Source of the DNA: Vibrio palustris
GTDB taxonomy: Bacteria; Pseudomonadota; Gammaproteobacteria; Enterobacterales; Vibrionaceae
DNA length: 64,000 nucleotides
Assembly (NCBI RefSeq): GCF_024346995.1
Contig: NZ_AP024887.1
Span: 62,001-126,000 of the forward strand
Direction of reading: 5' to 3'
Both the position numbers and the translations under genes were made by a program. The notes under the pieces are model-generated. The model worked only from the letters and a program-made list of their open reading frames with translations, searched no databases and had not been told where the DNA came from. Shown here piece after piece: positions 28,960 through 37,978 of the stretch (positions within the stretch are counted from its first letter, which is position 1; every line of letters begins with the position of its first letter).

Positions 28960-29796
28960 CTACTCTGGAACAATCCATTCCACCTTATGATGGCCAGTGA
29001 CTGGAGCAATTTTTTCTTTGAGAATAGGTAAAATGGCTTCCATTTGACTCGCGAGTTTCCACGGTGGGTTGATGACAATCATACCCGATGCGGTCATGCC
29101 GCGTTCCGAGGTATCTGGCGATACGCCCAGTTCAATTTGTAGAATTCGACGAATGCCGAGTGCTTCAAGGCCTTCAATCATGTCTTCAATATCACAGCGA
29201 TTGACCACCGGATACCAAATCGCGTAGATACCGGTTGCCCAGCGCTTATAGCTTTGGGCAATCGCTTTCACTACATCACGATATTCCTTCGCTAGTTCAT
29301 AAGGTGGATCAATCAAGACTAAACCGCGGCGTTCTTGCGGTGGTAGGCTGGCTTTGAGCTTAGCAAATCCATCTTCTTTAAAAATGCTCACTTGGCGATC
29401 ACGCTGAAACTCTTGTTCCAATAGCGGATAATCGCTTGGGTGCAATTCAGTCAGCACCATGCGATCTTGCGGGCGTAACAAGGCGCGCGCAACGCGTGGT
29501 GAACCGGGGTAGTAGCGCAGTTCACTGTTGTCGTTTAACGCTTCTATCGTCGCAAGATAGTCGGCAAGGTCGGCGGGCAAATCTTGTTGCCATAAACGGC
29601 CAATACCTTGCTTATATTCGCCAGTTTTTTCTGACCATTCGTGGGTTAAATCGTAGCGACCAACGCCAGAGTGGGTGTCGTGATAAACAAAAGGTTTATC
29701 TTTATTCTTCAGAGACGAAATGATCAGGCTCTCTACGATATGTTTCACTACATCCGCATGATTTCCTGCGTGAAAACTGTGTCGATAACTTAACAA
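28960..29796 (-). CDS. rlmJ: 23S rRNA (adenine(2030)-N6)-methyltransferase RlmJ, TTG start
   Basis: 278-aa SAM-dependent methyltransferase that modifies A2030 of 23S rRNA. The conserved family N-terminus LSYRHSFHAGNHADVVKH begins right after a TTG codon at 29796-29794, with GAGAG about 6 nt upstream on its strand. I therefore take TTG as the start, giving a length close to E. coli RlmJ (280). An ATG-started frame from 29877 would add 27 residues absent from the family. The catalytic motif VLIDPPYELAKEY is present. Divergent from prlC, as in other Vibrio and enteric genomes. Confidence 0.93.
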   Translation of the reverse strand: MLSYRHSFHAGNHADVVKHIVESLIISSLKNKDKPFVYHDTHSGVGRYDLTHEWSEKTGEYKQGIGRLWQQDLPADLADYLATIEALNDNSELRYYPGSPRVARALLRPQDRMVLTELHPSDYPLLEQEFQRDRQVSIFKEDGFAKLKASLPPQERRGLVLIDPPYELAKEYRDVVKAIAQSYKRWATGIYAIWYPVVNRCDIEDMIEGLEALGIRRILQIELGVSPDTSERGMTASGMIVINPPWKLASQMEAILPILKEKIAPVTGHHKVEWIVPE

Positions 29797-29922
29797 AATA
29801 CACTCTCGAAACCGCGACATACGGTTATTGATGATTAGGCTGATTCGATTATATACTGAAAGACCGTGATGAGTCACAACGGTAATGTGATTAGGAATCT
29901 GTCATTGTTCTTGCGGTACACA

Positions 29923-29950
29923 TTGAAAAACGGACTTATCACCTACATTT
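29923..29950 (+). promoter_or_regulatory. Possible sigma-32-like promoter of prlC
   Basis: TTGAAA (29923-29928), 14 nt, CTACATTT (29943-29950), which partly resembles the CTTGAAA / CCCCATNT heat-shock consensus. prlC is heat-shock regulated in E. coli. The -10 match is imperfect. Confidence 0.3.
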
Positions 29951-30004
29951 AAGGACTAATAACGGTTGCTCATTGCACCACGTTTTCATAAAAAGGAATA
30001 TCAG

Positions 30005-32047
30005 ATGTCAAATCCACTTCTCACCTTTACGGAGCTGCCTCCGTTTTCCGAAATATTACCGGAACATGTTAAGCCTGCAATCGAGCATTGCATTAGCGAA
30101 TGCCGTAACACCATCGAGCAAGTGTTAGCCGATAATCCGACCCCAACTTGGGAGAGCGTGGTTGCGCCTATCGACGAAGTGGATGATCGCCTAAGCCGCG
30201 TATGGTCACCGGTCAGTCATATGAACTCAGTGATGAACAACGAAGCGTTGCGTGAAGCGTATGAAAGTTGTTTACCGCTGTTATCAGAGTTTGGAACTTG
30301 GGTTGGGCAGCATAAAGGCTTGTTTCATGCCTACCAAACCATTAAAGCCAGCGACGAGTTTGCAACGTTAACTACCGCGCAAAAGAAAACCATCACCGAT
30401 GCGCTACGCAGCTTTGAACTTTCTGGGATTGGTTTGCCTGCGGCGGAGCAAAAGCGTTACGGCGATATTAGCAAACGCCTCTCTGAATTGAGCTCTACGT
30501 TCTCAAACAACGTGCTTGATGCCACCATGGGTTGGACGAAGCACATTACCAATGAGGCGGATTTATCGGGTATGCCTGAATCGGCGCTAGCCTCAGCGAA
30601 AGCGGCGGCTGAAGCGAAAGGTTTAGAAGGCTATCTACTAACATTAGATATTCCGTCTTACCTGCCTGTTATGACTTACTGCGATAACCAAGCGCTACGC
30701 CAAGAAATGTATGAAGCATACGTGACGCGCGCCTCTGATCGTGGTCCGAATGCTGGGCAGTGGGATAACACTGAAATCATGGCCGAAGAGCTCAAGTTGC
30801 GTCATGAAATCTCGCGCCTATTGGGCTTTAACTCGTACAGTGAAAAATCACTGGCGACGAAAATGGCAAAATCTCCTGATCAGGTCATGACCTTTTTGAA
30901 TGAGATGGCCGACAAAGTCAAACCACAAGGTGAGCGTGAAGTGGAAGAGTTACGCCAGTTTGCTGAGCAAGAGTATGGTGTAACGGAATTGCAGCTGTGG
31001 GATGTCGGTTACTACAGTGAAAAGCTAAAACAGAAACAATTCGAAATCTCGGATGAACAATTGCGTCCGTATTTCCCAGAGCACAAAGTCGTTAACGGTT
31101 TATTTAGCGTTTTGCAGCGCGTCTTTAGAATGACCGTTGTTGAGCAAAACGGCATCGATACTTGGCATGAATCAGTCCGTTTCTTTAATATCTTTGATAG
31201 CGACGATCAACTACGCGGAAGTTTTTATCTCGATTTATACGCGCGTGAACACAAGCGTGGCGGGGCATGGATGGATGAATGCCGCGTACGCCGCGTGAAA
31301 ACCAACGGTGAGCTACAAACGCCTGTCGCGTACTTAACGTGTAACTTTAATCGCCCAGTGGGTGATAAGCCGGCGCTGTTCACTCATGATGAAGTGGTAA
31401 CTTTGTTCCATGAAACCGGCCACGGTATTCACCATATGCTGACGCAAGTTGATGAAGGCGCGGTATCGGGGATTAATGGTGTCGCTTGGGATGCGGTCGA
31501 GCTACCAAGCCAATTTCTAGAAAACTGGTGCTGGGAAGAAGAAGCGCTGGCGTTTATCTCGGGTCACTATGAAACCGATGAGCCACTGCCAAAAGAGATG
31601 CTAGATAAAATGCTGGCGGCGAAAAACTACCATTCAGCCATGGGGCTGTTGCGCCAGCTTGAATTCTCGATGTTCGATTTCACGTTGCATACACAATACG
31701 ATCCAGAGGCGGGTCCGCGCGTTCTCGAAACGCTTGCTGACGTGAAAAAACGGGTCGCCGTTTTGCCAAGTGTGGAATGGAATCGTTTTCCTCATGGCTT
31801 TGGCCATATTTTCGCAGGTGGTTATAGTGCTGGTTATTACAGCTACCTATGGGCAGAAGTTTTGTCGTCAGATGCGTTCTCGCGTTTTGAAGAAGAAGGT
31901 ATCTTTAACCAAGAAACAGGCCAAAGCTTCCTAGAAAATATTCTAGAACGCGGTGGCAGTGAAGAGCCAATGGAGCTATTTAAACGCTTCCGTGGCCGTG
32001 AACCTGAAATTGATGCTTTGTTACGCCATGCGGGAATCGCGGCTTAA
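30005..32047 (+). CDS. prlC: Oligopeptidase A
   Basis: 680-aa cytoplasmic zinc metallopeptidase of family M3 that degrades oligopeptides, including cleaved signal peptides. The zinc motif HETGH is at residues 469-473 (LFHETGHGIHHML). The start at 30005 (MSNPLLTFTELPPFSEI) has an AAAGGAA site and gives exactly the E. coli length; an upstream in-frame ATG does not match the family. Followed by a strong terminator. Confidence 0.97.
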   Translation: MSNPLLTFTELPPFSEILPEHVKPAIEHCISECRNTIEQVLADNPTPTWESVVAPIDEVDDRLSRVWSPVSHMNSVMNNEALREAYESCLPLLSEFGTWVGQHKGLFHAYQTIKASDEFATLTTAQKKTITDALRSFELSGIGLPAAEQKRYGDISKRLSELSSTFSNNVLDATMGWTKHITNEADLSGMPESALASAKAAAEAKGLEGYLLTLDIPSYLPVMTYCDNQALRQEMYEAYVTRASDRGPNAGQWDNTEIMAEELKLRHEISRLLGFNSYSEKSLATKMAKSPDQVMTFLNEMADKVKPQGEREVEELRQFAEQEYGVTELQLWDVGYYSEKLKQKQFEISDEQLRPYFPEHKVVNGLFSVLQRVFRMTVVEQNGIDTWHESVRFFNIFDSDDQLRGSFYLDLYAREHKRGGAWMDECRVRRVKTNGELQTPVAYLTCNFNRPVGDKPALFTHDEVVTLFHETGHGIHHMLTQVDEGAVSGINGVAWDAVELPSQFLENWCWEEEALAFISGHYETDEPLPKEMLDKMLAAKNYHSAMGLLRQLEFSMFDFTLHTQYDPEAGPRVLETLADVKKRVAVLPSVEWNRFPHGFGHIFAGGYSAGYYSYLWAEVLSSDAFSRFEEEGIFNQETGQSFLENILERGGSEEPMELFKRFRGREPEIDALLRHAGIAA

Positions 32048-32072
32048 GCCATCCAGTAGGCTGATTGAGCAA

Positions 32073-32109
32073 TAAAAAAAGCCCCGCAATGTATATTGCG
32101 GGGCTTTTT
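32073..32109. terminator. Bidirectional terminator between prlC and the PAP2 gene
   Basis: AAAAGCCCCGCAAT (32077-32090), GTAT, ATTGCGGGGCTTTT (32095-32108): perfect 14-bp stem with A and T tracts on both sides. Confidence 0.95.
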
Positions 32110-32145
32110 ATTTGCTAGGAATATTCTCTGGTAATATTCGTAAGG

Positions 32146-34443
32146 CTAGGCGCGAGGTTGGAGTGTTACCGTAACCGTATTCTCTGAGTAACTCAGTGAA
32201 GCGGTATAGCGTTGACCTGACGTATCTTGCGCGATCACTTGGCTAAATTGTCCTTCAATGTAGTCTGCATTGAGCACTTCATAGCTTGTCGTGGTTGTGA
32301 TGTTTGGTACGGTGAGACGCAGTGTGCCACCTTCAATATAGATACTATTTTGTGCCGAGATACGTGCATTATGCGTTAAATCTAGCGCTAAGCTACCGTC
32401 CTTAATCACATAATCAGACACGCTCAATGTCCCTTTGCTAGGGTCTTGATCGCCACCACGGATAGACACTTGCACTGTACCGTCATTTTGGTAAAGCGTG
32501 TGTGTACCAAAAGCGGTGTTTGACGCAGCAGCTAAAGTACCACCATCGAGCAGTGTACCGCCTTGATAGCTATTATTGCCTTCAAGACTTAGTTTACCTG
32601 TGCCAGATTTATGTAGCATACCGATGCCTGCAATATCATTGCGCCAGCGGTCCGCTGCATAAAAACCACCCTTGCTTGCATCCATGTAAACATCGACATC
32701 ACCATTAAACGCACCATATCCATCGGCAGCGTCGACTAAGTTAATGCGTCCCCAGCCACGTGATTCGTTGATAACTGGATAGTTAGAGTCGATTTCGGTC
32801 GACGCTAAAACGGCACGGCGTTGCTCTGTCGTTAGGTAAGGTAGGCGAGTCTCTAACAAGACTTCTGCGCCTTTTGGTACTTGTGGCGCTTTGCTGGCTT
32901 CGTCGAGTTTACTGAAACCGTATGTCATGTACGCACGATATTTCTCTTTCATGGCTTGATGGTCAGCGTAGGCGTCTTGAGCATTACACGGCTGATTTGC
33001 ATCGGTAGTACAGTGGGCAAACTCGTTTACTGAGTCGTAATCACTTGGCATGTTTTGCTCAAAATATAAATTCGCTTGCGCAACGGCCGCGGATTTGGTC
33101 GCAATATTGTTAGGATCCGATAGGGTGGCGGCGGTGACGGCTAGCCCCATGATACGGCCACCAATGACATCGAACGGTGAATGCATTGATGCCACGATAC
33201 GGTTTTCGCCTAAATCGCCTGCACGCGCCACCATTTCTTGGAAACGTTGTGGAATGGCATAAGCCATACCGAGGCTGCGGTCATAGGCTTCGGTTGTATG
33301 GCCACTTGGATACGCCCCGTCTTTGGCACGGCCTGAAATCCAGTTATCCCCTTCTTGTAAGGCATTTTGCATACTGAACGTTTGATCGTCATAGTGACCA
33401 GGGTTATTGATTGGTTCGTCTTCGGTATAAATGGTACGCCCAGCACAGAGTAGCCCTAGCATTGGCTGAGATATGGGATTGCTCGGCATATCATAGTATT
33501 TATAGCCATTCACGCTACCATCGGCATTTAAGCATGTGTACTGCGTGAGGTCACTGACGTTTTGATAGCTCGCAACAGAGTAGTCACGGTTAAGGCGCCA
33601 AGGGCGAGGGGAGACAAAATGATATTTTGGCGCTTCTGTCGAGGCTCCATAGTCACGAATGTGATTGAGTAATGACACAACCTCGTTGAGTGATGTGGCT
33701 TGGCCGTCTTTGTCGATTGTTCCGTAGTTTGTGCCTTTATCGAGCCCTTTCTGGTAGGTGTTCTTAAGCACATCCATAGCTTGGCCATTAAGGACAACAT
33801 CGCCTTGCGCATTCGTGGTAAAAGGAGAGGTTGAATTTGCGCCATCTCGATACAGGCTGGCCAGTGGGCCTAACCCTGAAGTAATACTAAACCCTTTTTG
33901 GCGTTGGTCATCAAGGTAAGCGAGCGCCATGGCTTGAGGGTCATTACGGTCTACATCCGGTTGGCTTTCTCCTGAGCGAGTGAGCGTACGAACATAATCA
34001 AAGTTTTCATGCCATGCTTTCTCGTTACGAACTTGCGTCTTATTAAACAGTCGCTTCAGTACCGCTTGCGTACTGTTAGACGCGCCGCCTTCTGCTGTGA
34101 ACTGCGCAGGGCCATCGGTAAACACAGACGCATCGGCAAAGTTTGCCCAGTCACTCTCTCCTTGATACCAAACCTCATCAAAACCACGCAAAATTTGCAA
34201 AATTGGGTTTTTTGCATAGGTATAAGCTTCAGCATTATGCTTATTGTTTGTGGTCTGGATATCGCCATCGACAACCGCAATATCCGTCCCTGAAAGCGTA
34301 GGAACAGGAACAGACTGCGCTCCAAGCGTTGCATGTGGCGCTTCTGGTTGTTCATAGGTTGTTTCATCATCGTGATGACATGCGGTGATAGCACATGCAA
34401 TGGCGGTCATGGCAAACAGGCGTGAGGGATGTTTTAAAAGCAT
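32146..34443 (-). CDS. PAP2-family phosphatase lipoprotein with autotransporter-type beta repeat
   Basis: 765 aa. Start MLLKHPSRLFAMTAIACA gives a lipoprotein signal with lipobox ITAC (Cys22); AAGGAA lies about 10 nt upstream. The catalytic PAP2/class A acid phosphatase triad is visible: FVSPRPWRLN, PSGH near residues 378-381, and RIVASMHSPFDVIGGR with His near 420. A C-terminal region from about residue 610 has the autotransporter-associated strand repeat GTGKLSLEGNNSYQGGTLL followed by DGGTLAA. No beta-barrel domain follows; the protein ends in beta-rich sequence at VTLQPRA. It is therefore a surface or periplasmic phosphatase, perhaps releasing phosphate or acting on lipid phosphates. It is monocistronic. 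Confidence 0.82.
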   Translation of the reverse strand: MLLKHPSRLFAMTAIACAITACHHDDETTYEQPEAPHATLGAQSVPVPTLSGTDIAVVDGDIQTTNNKHNAEAYTYAKNPILQILRGFDEVWYQGESDWANFADASVFTDGPAQFTAEGGASNSTQAVLKRLFNKTQVRNEKAWHENFDYVRTLTRSGESQPDVDRNDPQAMALAYLDDQRQKGFSITSGLGPLASLYRDGANSTSPFTTNAQGDVVLNGQAMDVLKNTYQKGLDKGTNYGTIDKDGQATSLNEVVSLLNHIRDYGASTEAPKYHFVSPRPWRLNRDYSVASYQNVSDLTQYTCLNADGSVNGYKYYDMPSNPISQPMLGLLCAGRTIYTEDEPINNPGHYDDQTFSMQNALQEGDNWISGRAKDGAYPSGHTTEAYDRSLGMAYAIPQRFQEMVARAGDLGENRIVASMHSPFDVIGGRIMGLAVTAATLSDPNNIATKSAAVAQANLYFEQNMPSDYDSVNEFAHCTTDANQPCNAQDAYADHQAMKEKYRAYMTYGFSKLDEASKAPQVPKGAEVLLETRLPYLTTEQRRAVLASTEIDSNYPVINESRGWGRINLVDAADGYGAFNGDVDVYMDASKGGFYAADRWRNDIAGIGMLHKSGTGKLSLEGNNSYQGGTLLDGGTLAAASNTAFGTHTLYQNDGTVQVSIRGGDQDPSKGTLSVSDYVIKDGSLALDLTHNARISAQNSIYIEGGTLRLTVPNITTTTSYEVLNADYIEGQFSQVIAQDTSGQRYTASLSYSENTVTVTLQPRA

Positions 34444-34741
34444 GAGAATGCGGTTCCTTGCAAAAAACGAAGTTAAAAACGAATAAATATGGATGTACTG
34501 ATGACTCAGACGCGCAAACAGTAGCAGCGCTTTATGACTACCAAGTGACGAAAGCATGAAATGTGCGTTGCATTCACGTATTAACTAATTGTTTATTAAT
34601 GTCATTTCTCTGCAGCGTGTTTGTAATATTGGTCTGTTATAGCAGGTGCCATTACTGACATTGATGTTATTAAGTGGCGAAAAAATGCGCTGACTATAAA
34701 GAAATTGGCGACTAAGGAAGCATCTTGGTAGGCTTTAGGGT

Positions 34742-34773
34742 TATAATCTTCTTCTCTATGTATAAATAACCAG
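34742..34773 (+). promoter_or_regulatory. uvrD control region with -10 element and LexA-like box
   Basis: TATAAT at 34742-34747 is followed by ATGTATAAATAACCAG (34758-34773), which resembles the SOS box CTGT-N8-ACAG and shares the CCAG right end recalled for the E. coli uvrD box. It ends 10 bp before the start codon, where a bound repressor would block transcription. Confidence 0.55.
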
Positions 34774-34783
34774 TAGCTTAGCC

Positions 34784-36958
34784 ATGATTGATCCCTCACT
34801 TTTACTCGACGGTTTAAACGACAAACAACGCGAAGCGGTTGCTGCACCGTTGGAAAATCTTCTCGTATTGGCGGGGGCTGGCAGTGGTAAAACCCGCGTA
34901 CTTGTACACCGTATTGCGTGGTTGATGTCGGTGGAGCAGTCGTCACCGTTTTCCATTATGTCGGTTACCTTTACCAATAAAGCCGCCCGAGAAATGCGCG
35001 GACGGATTGATGAGCTGATGATGGGAAGTTCATCCGGCATGTGGAACGGCACGTTTCATGGTATCTGCCATCGTATTCTGCGTGCTCATTATTTGGATGC
35101 TAAGCTACCGGAAGATTTCCAAATTATTGACTCTGATGATCAGCAACGCCTGTTGCGCCGTATCATTAAAGCGCAAAATCTTGATGAAAAGCAGTGGCAA
35201 CCAAAGCCTGTTTCTTGGTGGATTAATGGTAAGAAAGATGAAGGTCTGCGCCCTTCTCATATTGATGCTTACCATGATCCAGTGACACAAACCTATCTGA
35301 AACTGTATTCGACGTATCAAGATGCCTGTGATCGCGCTGGGCTGGTGGATTTTGCGGAGATTTTGCTGCGTAGCTTAGAGCTACTACGTGATAACAAGTA
35401 CATCCGTGAGCATTACCAAGCACGCTTTAAGCACATTCTGGTCGACGAATTTCAAGATACCAACAACATCCAGTATGCCTGGTTGCGTATGATGGCGGGG
35501 CCCGATGCGCATGTCATGATCGTCGGGGATGATGACCAATCTATTTATGGTTGGCGTGGCGCGAAAGTCGAAAATATCGAGAAATTCACGGTTGAGTTTC
35601 CTAGTGTCAAAACCATTCGTTTGGAACAAAATTATCGCTCGACGGGGACAATACTCGAAGCGTCGAATACGCTGATTTCCAATAACACTGAGCGCATGGG
35701 TAAAAAGCTGTGGACCGACGGCCAAGATGGCGAACCAATTTCGGTGTACTCTGCCTTTAATGAAATTGATGAATCACGCTTTGTGGTCAATAAAATTAAA
35801 GAGTGGCACGAACAAGGCGGCGCTTTATCGGATACCGCGATTTTATACCGTAATAATGCGCAATCTCGAGTATTAGAAGAGTCTCTCCTCCAAGCGAATT
35901 TAGCGTATCGTATTTATGGTGGTATGCGCTTCTTCGATCGTTTAGAAGTGAAAGATGCGCTGAGTTACTTGCGTTTAATGTCGAATCGTAATGATGACGC
36001 GGCTTTTGAGCGTGTGGTGAATACACCAACCCGGGGTTTAGGTGATAAAACACTGGAAACCATTCGGTTTGCTGCGCGAGATCGTGGCTGCACACTGTGG
36101 GATGCGAGTACTGCGTTACTCAACGAGAAAGTATTAACGGGCCGAGCCTCATCAGCGCTTAGCCGCTTTGTTGAGCTAGTGAATGCACTGGAAGATGATA
36201 CCCATGAATTGCCACTGCACGAACAGACCAATCATGTGATCCACACTTCGGGCTTGTATACGATGTATGAGCAAGAAAAAGGTGAGAAATCGAAAGCGCG
36301 TCTTGAGAACTTAGAAGAATTGGTCACGGCCACACGCCAGTTTGTTAAGCCAGAAGAAGCCGAAGAAATGTCATTACTGACGGCTTTCTTGACCCATGCG
36401 GCACTTGAGGCCGGTGAAGGCCAAGCGGATGAGTTTGATGACGCGGTACAGCTAATGACATTGCACAGTGCCAAAGGCCTTGAATTCCCAATGGTGTTTA
36501 TGGTGGGTGTCGAAGAGGGCATGTTCCCAAGTCAAATGTCGGCAGAAGAAGCCGGACGCTTGGAAGAAGAGCGTCGCCTCTGTTATGTCGGTATGACACG
36601 TGCGATGAAGAAGCTGTATATCACTTACGCAGAAATGCGCCGTTTATATGGGCAAGATAAGTATCACAAGCAATCTCGTTTTATTCGTGAATTGCCAGAG
36701 ACTTGTTTAGATGAAGTGCGTATGAAAGCGCAAGTGAGTCGCCCAACGAACACTGGACGCTTTAGTCAAACCGTCGCGAAAGAAAACTTCAATGAAACTG
36801 GCTTCACGCTTGGTGCTCGTGTTTCGCATCCTAAATTTGGTGAAGGTACGATTATCAATTTTGAAGGGAGTGGGCCACAGAGCCGAGTACAAGTTGCGTT
36901 TAATGGTGAAGGCATAAAGTGGTTAGTCACCGCTTACGCTAAGCTAGAAAAAATGTAA
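34784..36958 (+). CDS. uvrD: DNA helicase II (UvrD)
   Basis: 724-aa SF1A 3'-5' helicase for nucleotide excision repair and methyl-directed mismatch repair. Walker A AGAGSGKT is at residues 30-37, with [35 protein letters not shown] and YVGMTRA as the remaining helicase motifs. The C-terminal segment (GARVSHPKFGEGTIINFEG) is the UvrD Tudor-like domain that Rep lacks. Length is close to the E. coli protein (720). Confidence 0.97.
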   Translation: MIDPSLLLDGLNDKQREAVAAPLENLLVLAGAGSGKTRVLVHRIAWLMSVEQSSPFSIMSVTFTNKAAREMRGRIDELMMGSSSGMWNGTFHGICHRILRAHYLDAKLPEDFQIIDSDDQQRLLRRIIKAQNLDEKQWQPKPVSWWINGKKDEGLRPSHIDAYHDPVTQTYLKLYSTYQDACDRAGLVDFAEILLRSLELLRDNKYIREHYQARFKHILVDEFQDTNNIQYAWLRMMAGPDAHVMIVGDDDQSIYGWRGAKVENIEKFTVEFPSVKTIRLEQNYRSTGTILEASNTLISNNTERMGKKLWTDGQDGEPISVYSAFNEIDESRFVVNKIKEWHEQGGALSDTAILYRNNAQSRVLEESLLQANLAYRIYGGMRFFDRLEVKDALSYLRLMSNRNDDAAFERVVNTPTRGLGDKTLETIRFAARDRGCTLWDASTALLNEKVLTGRASSALSRFVELVNALEDDTHELPLHEQTNHVIHTSGLYTMYEQEKGEKSKARLENLEELVTATRQFVKPEEAEEMSLLTAFLTHAALEAGEGQADEFDDAVQLMTLHSAKGLEFPMVFMVGVEEGMFPSQMSAEEAGRLEEERRLCYVGMTRAMKKLYITYAEMRRLYGQDKYHKQSRFIRELPETCLDEVRMKAQVSRPTNTGRFSQTVAKENFNETGFTLGARVSHPKFGEGTIINFEGSGPQSRVQVAFNGEGIKWLVTAYAKLEKM

Positions 36959-37036
36959 GGTTTTTAGGGCGGTCATGAGGGCGATGACTTTCGTGACCTA
37001 GCTAAAGAGACATGTATTCTAGGATTGTAAGCAAAG

Positions 37037-37067
37037 AAAAACCCCGAGGGCAAAAGCCCATCGGGGT
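37037..37067 (-). terminator. Terminator of the CsrB-family RNA
   Basis: On the minus strand, ACCCCGATGGGC and GCCCTCGGGGT form the stem around TTTT, followed by a T-run (A37037-37041 on the plus strand). Confidence 0.88.
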
Positions 37068-37455
37068 TATAGTCTTACTCGCAGCAATCCAGCTACTAAG
37101 AGTGCTCCCTGCATCTATTCCTTGATAAGTGCGCTGCAATCCTTCAGCTTAATCCTTTCATCGCCATCCTAGCGGTGTCCTTGACCCATCCTGGTCCACT
37201 AACTATCCTAGTTAGCTCTCATCACTTGTTCCCTGAGCGGTGTCCTTAACATCATCCTGATGTTTTATTCCCTGCCTCATCCGAGAGGTGATCCTTGTTC
37301 ATTCCTTTGTCGTTACCATCCTAGTAACGAAATGCGTCCGTTCACTGTCCGCTTTGCTATCCGTGCTGATTATTCATCCTGAATAACCAAATCTTCATCC
37401 TGAAGATGACCTAAATCCTTGGTCTTTATCCACTTCCTACCGACTCCCTGTCGAC
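37037..37455 (-). ncRNA. CsrB/CsrC/CsrD-family regulatory RNA (CsrA sponge)
   Basis: About 419 nt on the minus strand between uvrD and recQ. The 5' end GTCGACAGGGAGTC matches the beginning of E. coli CsrB as I remember it. By my count the transcript has about 27 GGA trinucleotides. Many are in hairpin loops as AGGAT: CATC-AGGAT-GATG, TTATTC-AGGAT-GAATAA, CTTC-AGGAT-GAAG, GTTACT-AGGAT-GGTAAC and GACC-AGGAT-GGGTC. It ends in a GC-rich hairpin with a U-run. Such RNAs bind many CsrA dimers and relieve CsrA regulation of carbon flow, motility and virulence. Which of the Vibrio csrB, csrC or csrD genes it is cannot be told here. Confidence 0.92.
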
Positions 37456-37462
37456 AGGATTC

Positions 37463-37490
37463 ATATTACTCATTTACAAAAACTGGACAA
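37463..37490 (-). promoter_or_regulatory. Promoter of the CsrB-family RNA
   Basis: On the minus strand TTGTCC (-35, 37490-37485), 16 nt, TAATAT (-10, 37468-37463), 7 nt before the G of GTCGAC taken as +1. Confidence 0.65.
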
Positions 37491-37614
37491 TAGAGGGTAA
37501 AAAGGATTATTACAAAAAAAATACTCAAAATACCTCCTTGGTATTAATAATCAATAAGTTAACTATACTTTAGGAGTGTAATCCCACGTAGAAAGAGATA
37601 TATCCTACTAGCTC

Positions 37615-37632
37615 TGTAAGAGATATCTCACA
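37615..37632 (-). promoter_or_regulatory. VarA/UvrY/GacA-type activator box upstream of the CsrB-family RNA
   Basis: TGTAAGAGATATCTCACA fits the GacA-family consensus TGTAAG-N6-CTTACA (TGTRAG-N6-CTYACA). It is centred about 170 bp upstream of the RNA start, similar to the distal activator sites known for csrB and rsm genes. Confidence 0.75.
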
Positions 37633-37978
37633 AGTGTAATAGGTGATCAGCCCTACTTACTACTATGGAGTAATATTGCTAAAAAGTCGCGAAGAGGGCG
37701 TAAGGTGATCAAGCGCACATATGTAATGTATGTGCATAATTATTACATTTTATTGTGTGATATCTCGCGAGTGAAATATCAGCGATATTAGCAATGCCGC
37801 TGTCGGTATAAAAATATATGCATAAAAATTGAGCCATAAATTCACTAAAGGCAGCATTGATTAATACTCACATCAACTTTGCGGTTTTATTCGCCACAGA
37901 ACCCCTCTACAATATCCGATCTAATGAGTGACTGCCGAGGCCGGCGCTTATCGACTTTCCCCAAGAACAGAGATCCGC

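Larger units (their letters stand above)
37456..37978. other. Regulatory intergenic region between the CsrB-family RNA and recQ
   Basis: About 520 AT-rich bp with no coding frame. Besides the promoter and activator box it has an inverted repeat GCACATA-N7-TATGTGC (37715-37735), a repeated 9-mer AGGTGATCA (37641-37649 and 37703-37711), and a second GATATCTC segment near 37756. These are candidate sites for further regulators. Confidence 0.5.

Noticed and set aside
37071..37440. Repeated CATCCT words on the plus strand considered as a CRISPR-like or minisatellite array
   Set aside because: Spacing is irregular and each copy is the loop of its own hairpin; read on the minus strand they are AGGAT loops of a Csr RNA.
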